Made by a program: the position numbers and the translations under genes | The notes under the pieces: model-generated | What the model was told of the DNA's origin: nothing | The model's input: only the letters and a program-made list of their open reading frames with translations | Database searches by the model: none | In this document: positions 54,985-64,000 of the stretch, piece by piece | How positions within the stretch are numbered: position 1 is the stretch's first letter | Layout of the letters: each line of letters opens with the position of its first letter | Assembly (NCBI GenBank): GCA_948146395.1 | Contig: OX411543.1 | Coordinates: 52,928,017 to 52,992,016 of the forward strand | Reading direction: 5' to 3' | Origin: Fragum whitleyi | Lineage: Eukaryota; Mollusca; Bivalvia; Cardiida; Cardiidae | DNA: 64,000 nucleotides

Positions 54985-57480
54985 AAATTGTCAAGGACCT
55001 TGGTTACTGGTGAAAGGGTGAAGCCTATCACCTGGTGAGTGTGTGTATGAGGTTACGATGTCCCTAAGTAAGCCATTCAGAAAATATAAGCAAGGTTAAA
55101 GTTTTTTGTCTTTCTAAGTCCATAAAAGGTCAAGGTCTAAATGTCAAGGAGCTTTGTCTCTTGTGAAAGCCTATCCCCTAGTGAGTGTGTTTTTAAGGAA
55201 TATTGTCCCAGAGTAAAACATTAAAAAAAATGTTAGCAAGGTTTAAGTTTTTTGGTTAAAGTTTTTGGTTAAAGTTTTTGGTTAAAGTTTTTCTGAGTCC
55301 ATAAAATGTCAAGGTCAAGGTGAAAATGTCAAGGACCTTGGTCTCTGGTGAAAGACTGTCACCTAGTGAGTGTGTGTATGAAGGAACAATGTACCTAGGT
55401 AAAACATTCAAACAAGAGGACCGTTGGCCCTGGGTCGCTCACCTGAGAAAAAAGCTTCATTACATAGGTATGTCCATGCAACCACAAAAAAAGAGATTTT
55501 CACTTATTCAATCAGATAACATTTGAAATAATCCTCCCCCTCTCTGCTCCTCCCCTGGTCATTATTTATTTAAGCTTTTTTCATAAAAGGTCTGTGATCA
55601 GCTAATCGATGCCAGATATACAGGCTGAGTCTGAGACGTTTAAAGTTTTCTTTAATGAGTTGATCAATCCATGTCAAATATAAAGGCTGTAGGGATTCAA
55701 AATTCTCAACAAAGCATTCCCCCTCCCCCAAGATGCTCTGCACCAGGTGAATCTACAGTCATGATTTTAGCTAATTCAATTAATGTCCATATGCTGATCA
55801 TTCATACCAATTTTCAAGTCTGTAGGACTCCTGGTTCATTAGAAGAAGTTTAAAGATTTCAAAAATGATCCAAAGTACTCCCCCTCCCCAAGACACTCAG
55901 CACCTGGTGACCCTACAGTCATGATTTTAGCTGTTTTTATTAATGTCATTATATTGATCACCCATTACAATTTTCAAGTTTGTAGGGTTCCTGATCCAGG
56001 AGAAGAATAAGGTTAAAGATTTCAAAATTGATCCAAAGTACTACCCCCTGCCCCCTAATGCCCCGCATCTGGTGGCCCTACATTCATGCTTTTAGCTATT
56101 TTTATTTAAGATCCATATGCTTATCACCCATGCCAATATTGAAGTCTGTGGGGCTCCTGGTTCATTAGAAGATGAAGGTTAAAGTTACAAAGTTTTCACA
56201 AAAGTACTACCCCCTCCCCCCGGTGCTCCCCACCTGGTGGCATTACAGTCATGATTTTAGCTATTTTTATTAAGGTCTATGAGCTGATCCTCCATGCCAA
56301 TTTTCAAGTCTGTAGGGCTTGTGGTTCAGAAGAAGAAGAAGGTTAAAGATTATAAAATTTTCACAAAAGTACTACCCTCTCTCCCCTGGTGCTCCGCACC
56401 TGGTGAATCTACAATCATGGTTTTAGCTATTTTTATAAAGGTCCATATGCTGATCATCCATGCCAATATTCAAATCTGTCAGGCTCCTGGTTCATCAGAA
56501 GAAGAAGGTTAAAGATTACAAAATTTTCACAAAAGTACTACCCCCTCCCCCCTGGTGCTCCGCACCTGGCAGCCCAACAGATACGGTTTTAGCTTTTTTT
56601 TATTCAGGTCTATGAGCTGATCATCCATGCCAATTTTCAAGTCTGTAGGGCTCTTGGTTGAGAAGAAGAAGAAGCTTAAAGATTACAAATTTTCCCCAAA
56701 GTACTACCCCCTCCCCCCTGGTGCTCCGCAACTGGTGGCCCAAAAGATATGAGTTTAGCTATTTTAATTCAGGACTATGAACTGATCATCCATGCCAAGT
56801 TTTAAGTCTGTAGGACTACTGGTTGAGAAGAAGAAGAATTTTAAAGATTTTCTTAAAATTTCACTGTTTGTTGCCACAGCAACCAGAGTTTTTCATGGAT
56901 TTCAATTCTTTTAGCTATTTTTGAAGGGGACCACCTAAGCAACATTTCTGTAGAATTTGGTGTTAATTGGCCTAGTAGTTTAGGAGGAGATGTCGTTTAA
57001 AGAAATTGTTGACGGACGCCGGACGACGGACGACGACCGACGACCGGACGACCGACGGACGGACGCCGGACGAAAGGTGATCACAATAGCTCAGCTAAAA
57101 ATATAAGCAAGGTTAAAGTTTTGGGGTTAAGTTTTAAGTTTATTTCCTCTAAGTCCATAAAGGTCATTTTCCACGCCCCCCCCCCCCCCCAAAAAAAAAA
57201 CAAAAAACAAACAACAAACAAAACGTCAAGGCACTTTGTCTCTGATTAAAGCCCATCACCTAGTGAGTGTGTATATGAAGTAATGATCTCCCCAGGTAAA
57301 ACATTAAGAAAATATATGCAAAGTTTAAGTTTTTGGTTAAAGTTCTTCGGTTAAAGTTTGTGGTTGACGGTTTTTTTTTTTTTTTTTTTCAAAGGGTCAA
57401 GTGCACTGTCTCAAGGTCATTTTGCCATGGGTGCTTGTCTCAAATGAAAGTGATGACTTATTTAGGAGAAACTTTGTAAG
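54985..57480. repeat. Tandem repeat array, about 150-185 bp unit, split by element E copy 2
   Basis: Units start GTCAAGGACCTTGGTCTCTG (about 54990, 55143, 55328, then 57226) and include CACCTAGTGAGTGTGT, GTAAAACATT and AGCAAGGTTAAAGTTTTT. Around 55247-55290 a 15-base GGTTAAAGTTTTT motif is expanded three to four times. The array is interrupted from 55412 to 57098 and resumes in the middle of the same unit. A C run then A-rich tract (57176-57220) and a T run (57371-57391) lie in the right part. Confidence 0.8.
55412..57098 (+). mobile_element. Element E, copy 2, with seven 165 bp tandem units
   Basis: The left end AACAAGAGGACCGTTGGCCC is followed by TCGCTCACCTGAG. The right end has a GACGGACGCCGGACGACGG tract (57011-57073) followed by GTGATCACAATAGCTCAGC. 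Between them, about seven units of 157-168 bases repeat CAAGTCTGTAGGGCTCCTGG, AAGGTTAAAGATTACAAAAT, AGTACTACCCCCTCCCCCC and GATTTTAGCTATTTTTATT. Both ends correspond to those of copy 1 at 14573-15319 in opposite orientation. No transposase is present. Confidence 0.82.
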
Positions 57481-57622
57481 TCTTTAAACGGTATTTCGGA
57501 GCCGTTGATTTTGCAAGACAAACAATGGCAGGTGCTGCAAAGATCCATAGTAAACATTGAAGAGTTTCTGACAAAACGAGCTTTCTCGCGACACTACGTT
57601 GAAACGGTCACGTAGATGTACA

Positions 57623-58065
57623 TTCGGAACACCACTCGGCCAATCTCACGATCAACCTCGGATGTACATAGACGGACTATTTTTAAAAATTACGGGAAAA
57701 CCTTGGAAAAATTGGATGACGTCAGTTAAAATGGCGTTAGCCCTCGAAACTTTGAGTGAAAACATTCGACGTCGCCAACGCTACTCGTTTAGGTCACTGA
57801 CGTGAAACCATCGTATCCTCATATAGATATCATTAGATTCTTAAATAACAGCTGAAAAAATCTTAATTTTTGAGAATGATTCGTCATTCTCAAAAATTAA
57901 GACTTTTCAGCCGTCATTTACTGTAAAAGTTATAAATCTACAGTGCTAGTTTTTATTTACACTGTTTCCGCCTAACAAAATGCACGATTTTGTTACATAC
58001 CCTTCCGCCTCACATATATCCGAGGTCTGTTGCAGTTTACGGAAATAGCCGAGTGATGTTCCGAA
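57623..58065. mobile_element. MITE family B, copy 3 (complete, 443 bp)
   Basis: The left end TTCGGAACACCACTCGGCCA and right end GCCGAGTGATGTTCCGAA are inverted. The central palindrome around TCTTAATTTTTGAGAATGAT is nearly perfect. Orientation is opposite to copy 2. Confidence 0.88.
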
Positions 58066-58869
58066 CGGTAGATGTAATAAGACTACGGTATTATATGAGA
58101 ACGGTTTCAACATAAACATTCAAAAGTAGAGATGGCTTGTTGCATCGAGACTGTTTCAATTATGAAAATCGCTGAGTTTGGCCGAAATTCCTACGTAAGT
58201 CTTTAATGTGCTCTCTTTTATAATTTATGAAAACAGTGTTTGAGGTTAGATCGACTTTATTGGTGTTATTTTTTCAAAACAGATTACCAGTAAGAAATTT
58301 TTCTAGTCCCAACGTATGCATAGGTAGTGCTTGGCCTTAAATCAATGAAAACAAATGCAGATTCTGTAGAACTTTCTCAAACAATATTTACGGCGATTTT
58401 TGGAGTGTCAAGTTTTCATTTTAGATCAGTAAATGTCGAAAAAGGCCAAAGATCGATCACACCTTAACACCGACTTGGAATCCTCTTGGTCACTGAACAG
58501 ACACTCTGCCTCACGCAAAAGTCAGGGCACGAGGTAACCGTCTTGTTAAACTAACCTAATTCAGTGGGGTGTTAGATTCGCGTGATCATAAATTATTTCG
58601 GTTGTTTACGTTATGTGACGTAAAGTCGACGGCCATACGCTTAACGTGTGAGTTGCCTCATTATTTTTGACATCCTAAATAATTAGCAGTCATTATTCAA
58701 AAGGATATCGCGGTCACTCCGATATTTTACCGAAACTTACTTTTTGGCGAATTAGTTTACGCATCGTATTTGCACGCCATAAAATAAACACGTGCATTTT
58801 GCAAGGACTCGTTAGCATTTCATAGGAGCCCGATTTTCATCAACACAGTAATGCACTTATATTGAACTT
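58066..58869. other. Gap, nothing recognised
   Basis: No exon or shared repeat was identified. Confidence 0.4.
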
Positions 58870-58960
58870 TTGTAAAGGGAAATCATAAAAATGATAAGGT
58901 GAATGATTTTTGGAATGAAATTGAATGAGTGTGATGAGCTAGTTTTGAATGCTTTTCAGA
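58870..58960. repeat. MITE family A fragment (copy 13)
   Basis: GATAAGGTGAATGATTTTTG then GAATGAAATTGAATGAGTG matches the right end of family A in reverse orientation. Confidence 0.6.
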
Positions 58961-58985
58961 GAAGGTAAAACATAGTCTATATTCA

Positions 58986-60683
58986 TTCGGAACATCACTC
59001 GGCCATTTCCGTAAACTGCAACAGACCTCGGATTTCTGTAAGGCGGATAGGTATTTTGTTAGGCGGGAACAGTGTAAGAAAAACTAGCACTGTAGATTTA
59101 TATCTTTTACAGTAAATAGCAGCTGAAAAAAATCTTAATTTTTGAGAATGACGAATCATTCTCAAAAAATGAGATTTTTTCAGCCGCTATTAAAGAATCT
59201 AAAGATATTCATACAATGATACGATGGTTTCACATCAGTGACTTAAGGTAACTGCGGACACATAGAGTGCCATTTTAGGTCCAAATTTTAAATTGTCTGC
59301 AAATCATGCCTAATGCGATGAAACTGAACTTTGAAGTTCCCGCTTTCATATTTCGGTCAAAAAGGGAATTTCATAACGTAGAGTTGACGTCATGACGTCA
59401 TCAAGGGGTCGGCTCCTGTTTTAGGGCCCAAAATCAGTAATTGTCCATTATTTTTGGAAATAATAAACCAATTTTTATCCCGAAAACGCCATTTGCTTCG
59501 TATTAAGACGCCCGATGTTATGTTTTAATTCATATGAAGAAATAAATGTGAAGAACACAATAAAGTTTTACGTTTTAAATGTTAATGTCTTCTGCGTTGC
59601 TGTTTTAGAGCACAGTTACTGAAAATATTGCCTTTTTTTCTCGAAAATTTGTCCGGTGACATATGCTGAAATTTAGTTATGTTGCTGCCAAACAATTCCG
59701 CTGAAGATTTTTGAAATAAAAAGCATGTGTCTTCGGGTTAGATCTTTTGTAAAATTCGATTCCGCGAAGATATCGCAAATCAAAGGATACTTCAACGTCG
59801 CGTTAAATGTTCTCAAAAGCTGTCTTTTTAAATGGAAGAAAAATTAAGTGAATGTTTCTAAAAACACATTCAGATTTGATATTTCTGAATCCTACATTTC
59901 ACAATAGACCTTAATTTCAAATATTTTAGAATGCGTTATTACACGGAGATTGGCGCCAAATAAGCATAGTACCGATGGTTTTGGTGCGACGTCGAATTCG
60001 GCGAAAAATGTTGCAACAACTTCGGAAAATCGAATTTAATAAAAAATCTAACCCGAAGACATATCATTTTTATTTGATAAATGAAAAGAACATTCTTTTC
60101 GCTACGAAATAACAAAAAATCAGGGTAGGTCACCGGGCAAAATTTTGAGAGATTTCCATTAATTTACAAAAAATGAAGCGAAAAAAAGAACGTCAGATCT
60201 TAAAAATCGCGTAATAGATAGCGATTTGGGCCCATTTTTCTATCTAAATGTGCACGGAATTTACACGACTACCTCATGCGTTCTTGGACATTCTAAATGA
60301 AACTGTTTTCGTAAAAATCGACCGATTAATTCAGAAAATATTTGCAAATAATGATTTTGACGGGTCGAAAAGGGGTTGGCCCCTTAATGACGTCACGACG
60401 TCAAATGAACGAGCTTCAGACCCTTTTCATTGTATGTTAGCTATTTCCTGCACTCCAAATATCAATCTCAGCAATTATTGTGAGATATAAAGAAAGTTGA
60501 AATTTCGACCATTTTATCTGTCCGCAGTTACCTTAAACGAGTAGCGTTGGCGACGTCGAATGTTTTCATTCGCAGTTTCACTGAAGTCCTCGAGTTTTTT
60601 CCAAGGTTTTCCCGTAATTTTAAAATTAGTCCGGCTATGTACATCCGAGGTTGGCCGTGAGATTGGCCAAGTGGTGTCCCGAA
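58986..60683. mobile_element. MITE family B, copy 4, split by a TTAA element
   Basis: The left part 58986-59246 begins TTCGGAACATCACTCGGCCA and holds the central palindrome; the right part 60533-60683 resumes with ACGAGTAGCGTTGGCGACGT and ends TTGGCCAAGTGGTGTCCCGAA. The two parts join without loss across the insertion when compared with copies 2 and 3. Confidence 0.9.
59247..60532. mobile_element. 1286 bp palindromic element with TTAA target duplication
   Basis: Perfect 14 bp inverted termini (GGTAACTGCGGACA and TGTCCGCAGTTACC) are flanked by TTAA (59243-59246 and 60533-60536). The other family B copies show the empty site. Inverted similarity extends deep into the element: TGACGTCATGACGTCATCAA pairs with a TAATGACGTCACGACGTCA block, and TGTCTTCGGGTTAGATCTTT (59729) is mirrored near 60050. 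No transposase frame was recognised. TTAA targeting is typical of piggyBac-type transposases. Confidence 0.9.
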
Positions 60684-63060
60684 TGAATCGATATTCTGTC
60701 CAATTGACGTAATTAGGTCATATAGTTAACATCCCTTTAAAAATCAAAGCCCTGAAGGGCCTGAAAGTCGCTTCCACAGATGTATTAGTTAAACAAGACT
60801 TGCTTTTTATGACCCTATCAGAGAAGGCTTTAAAAAGTATTGAAGGAAAGGAAATTAATATTGAATTGTAGATAACAAGAGATGTTTGTCTCTTAAAAAT
60901 TAGATCTATGAGCAGCAGAGTAATGGTGAAATGCGTTTCTATTAGGGACGTCAAAACCAGGTCTTGTTTGGGAAAGGGTTAAGGATTAGAACCCAATAAA
61001 TTCAGATTAATTTAAACAAGAAAAATGCAAGTTAAGAATCTAATGTTCAGTTCAAATTATATCTAATTCCTGTGAGTAAGTATACAAATTAATAAAAATG
61101 CAATTTAAGATGAATAAGGAATGCAATATTTCAAACTGCTGTGTAACAACAATTCAAGAAAAGTAAGGAAATATATTTCAAACTCCTGTATAAGGATGAG
61201 GTTCAAACTCCTGAGTAAGGACAAAATTCAAGGAAGAAAATAATTATGGATCACTCCAGAATATATTTCAAACTCCTGTGCAAGAATATAAGGATATGAA
61301 TCTAGGATAGCAAAATTTTCAAGAGTTCCTGGTTGGGAGGGGGGGGGAGTCATTTGGCTTTGATTAGATGATAATTCCACTATTTTGTGATTGAATGTCT
61401 GTATGAAAAAAGGCTACATGAGGGGGTGTGGATCTGCAATTGACTTTAATCCAAAGAAAATGTCGGAATACATTTCATGAAAATTAGTCAGAATACAATT
61501 TTCAAATTCAGTAAACAGGTAATAGAAGAACTTCTTTTAATGATCATACAACAATGAATGATTTAAGCAATACCCTCAAACAGCTGTGAATATTATTAGA
61601 TCTACCTAAAGAAGACCATCAATGCTTCATTATTTTGCAAACTGAAAAGCATTAAAAATAATTTTCTCTTCTCTAAATGTTTCCCAAACTAATGTGTTGT
61701 TTTTTGGCGAGTTAAGAAATCAATGCATTCGCCGTTCTTTGTTTTTCTTTATAGGGATTATTTTGGAATCATTAATTACCCGATCGGGTGGACTCGTCCA
61801 CTCGCTACTGCGTTTGAAAAAAAAATCCATTTGAAAATTATGAATGAAAACGAAAGTCGGACTTAGTAGATATCGGACATTTACATTCGTCGTTCTATCG
61901 TCATAAAGTAACCAGAGAACGTTTTTCACCAGGCAATAACTTCACCAATTCAATTTCTTAGTCATTCAAGTCATGATTTTGAAACTACAATTTATTAACC
62001 CTTTACTACACAATCCAAGGTTTTAGTCACCAGAATGATCATCTAAAGGAAAACATTGGTTGAAAAGAAGGAATTGCTTGTAAAAAAAATTTCTTCTTTT
62101 TTCCCAATTCTTTTTACATTTTTTTTTATTCATTTTTGGAGATGGGCTCAGTAGATGACAAAACTTTTCCCGATTCAGTTTAAAACCATTGACTAGTACA
62201 GAAGCAAGTCTTTGAAACAGTTATATCTTTTTGTTAGAAGTTAAAAAGATGTCAAAAAATGTTATTATATTTATTAAGACTTCACAAAATCTCAACATAT
62301 ACCGGTAAGTCTATGCCACGATTCTCTGTCCAGATGTTGTCAATTGAGAGAAAAAGTTCAGAATTGATATTCATTACAAATGATTGTATGTTTTCACTGC
62401 ATTGGTTATCTCTTTTTCTTATTTTCTTTTTTTAGATTGAAATAATTAAACTTTCCGAACCACCTGTCTCTTGATTTGTGTTCTTTTTTTTTTTACTTCA
62501 ACACATGTCTGATCAGTTGGCTGATCCTGAGCTTTCTATTTTCGAAATACATTATCAAACGGAATTAAGCATATGCTCGGCGTTTCAGAGATTCACCGCT
62601 AGTAATAATTCATTCCGTATTTTTCCGGAACACTTCTTTTATTAATAATTGTTTTTACTCAAATTACCGATCTTACAAAAGGTAAAAAAGATTCGGGACA
62701 GTGCGAAGGACACGGACTAATCATTTACTTGTTATGAATAAATCGGGTCGATTATGTTGTCTTACTATTGCCTTCGTCTAATTGGGGCCCTACTCGAATT
62801 CAATTACCGGTATATAATTAGTGAATTAACTGCTTCAATCAAAATATTAATGGTTCACATGTTTCATTTATACATAATAATCGCCAAACCACATCGCCGG
62901 GCAGAGTCTAGATTCCATTCATTAATAGTCAAGCTCCGCCTACAAGGTCTACGAATAACCGATTACGATTGGCCGTTGGCGTCAATTAACGCCACGCCTA
63001 CCGCATCTGTCTATCGGACTTCAGATATGGCTATTATCGATCTTTCACGCGACAGTTAAT
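60684..63060. other. Gap with short repeats near 61130-61290
   Basis: TTTCAAACTCCTGTGTAAG-like blocks recur four to five times between 61130 and 61290. An open plus-strand segment at 60722-60869 is noted under findings. At 62880-63050 a less AT-rich stretch contains CTCCGCCTAC and CACGCCTACC (GC-box-like), but no gene start was assigned. Confidence 0.4.
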
Positions 63061-63228
63061 ACATGTTATACACAGCCGAGAGGTTACAAGTCGGGATGCG
63101 TGCCTCAGAGAAACTCGTCGTCCGGTGGAATCCTTTGATAGGATTTTTTGTCGTCCGCTGAGAGAAGTTGTCGTCTCAGACGACACTACTGTCGTCTCCG
63201 AGAGCCCTGCTGGATCGATATGAGAGCG

Positions 63229-63450
63229 CGTCTGTATTACTGCGCATGCGCGAACTATTTTTTCGCTGCTTTCAACGAAAACCCGCAACTGTATATAAAA
63301 ACAAATTGTGGTTATGAGGTTTTCATTGAAAACCGATGTGATTCTTTTTCTGAAACGTGTCTGTACTACTGCGTCTGTATAACTGCGCGTAGTGCACTAT
63401 TTTTTCAATGGTTTACGAAAAAACTCGTAACTGCATATTAAACAAGGTGT
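63229..63450. repeat. Diverged tandem duplication, about 145 bp unit
   Basis: TATTACTGCGCATGCGCGAA then CTATTTTTTCGCTG and GCAACTGTATATAAAAACAA recur about 145 bases later as TATAACTGCGCGTAGTGCAC, CTATTTTTTCAATGG and GTAACTGCATATTAAACAA. Confidence 0.7.
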
Positions 63451-63829
63451 GGTAACGGTGTTTTTTGTTTGTTTGTTTTTGTTTTTTGAAATTCTTTCTC
63501 TGCCTCATATGGCGTTTAAGAAATATGATGTATATTTCTTCTACAACTTTCATGCGATCGCAAAATGTGGCATTATTTCGTTATGTTTATTACCATAAAG
63601 TGCGGACAAGAAATCAGAGATCTACTTTGTCTCAAAACAGAAATACAGAAGACGTTAAGAGGTCCGTCTTTGACCTTTGACCTGTCCAGAAAACTTCGTA
63701 CGGCCACAATAAGTCGCAGCGCGAGCGCAAGCGACTTAAAAATCTGCGTACCATTCTCGTATTCTATCTTCACGGACACATTAGACGCTTATAAATAAAC
63801 ACCAGCAAACAAAACCATGCAATTACTTG

Positions 63830-63985
63830 GTCGATTTGATTGCTTTGTTGATTATTTTGAGCGATTTCGAAGCGTTTTTAACAGTTTCGGAGTGAATGCT
63901 TGTTTTGAATGATTAGGGCGCTGAGCGATTGGTTTTGAATGGCTTTGATCGAGATGAGTGTCAATATCACGATGTAATTATCTGT
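63830..63985. mobile_element. MITE family A, copy 14 (reverse orientation, partial)
   Basis: TTCGGAGTGAATGCTTG, GATTAGGGCGCTGAGCGATT, GGCTTTGATCGAGATGAGTG and TCAATATCACGATGTAATTA are the reverse complement of the family A left end. The central part is missing. Confidence 0.72.
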
Positions 63986-64000
63986 ATGTCTCTCTCACCA

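Overview
This is AT-rich metazoan nuclear DNA with large introns. Spliced genes with consensus GT..AG introns, tRNA-derived SINEs, MITE families, a Ty3/Gypsy-type LTR element and LINEs all point to an invertebrate animal. The mix of short tRNA-SINEs with a GCGTTAAAC-type tail, and of elements whose ends read like TCGCTCACCTGAG and CAATAGCTCA, looks like a bivalve or other mollusc genome. That taxonomic guess is inference only.

Three host genes can be assembled exon by exon. (1) Minus strand 7731-909: a six-exon gene for a 415-residue FAD-dependent oxidoreductase of the sarcosine-oxidase (MSOX/PIPOX) type, with an N-terminal GxGxxG motif and a C-terminal SKL peroxisomal signal. (2) Plus strand 13584-25457: a complete seven-exon CLN6 orthologue (313 residues), the ER membrane protein mutated in human neuronal ceroid lipofuscinosis. 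(3) Plus strand 48340-51399: a two-exon gene for a 271-residue mucin-like type I membrane protein (signal peptide, Thr/Ser-rich ectodomain, one membrane span, polybasic tail). A possible extra coding exon lies at 41949-42173.

The rest is largely mobile DNA, much of it nested. From 29854 to 41707 a pogo-like TA-flanked element is split by an 11.5 kb LTR retrotransposon (29994-41495). That element has near-identical LTRs, a tRNA-Leu-type primer site, gag, a textbook -1 frameshift signal, pol, and an unusual third ORF encoding a zinc-finger/charged protein where an envelope gene would sit. Its gag is in turn interrupted by a 1575 bp foldback element with perfect 13 bp termini. A LINE (42373-45290, minus) follows. 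At least fourteen copies or fragments of one MITE-like family (called A here), four copies plus a fragment of a second palindromic family (B), two short TA-type families (C and G), two SINE families (S and D) and two tandem-repeat-bearing elements (E) fill the introns and gaps. Several nested insertions have readable empty sites, so their boundaries and target-site duplications (TTAA, 8 bp, 6 bp, TA) are supported by the sequence itself.

There is no evidence of a bacterial-style operon, CRISPR array, rRNA or functional tRNA gene. The genes appear independent; what links them is that each carries the same repeat families in its introns.
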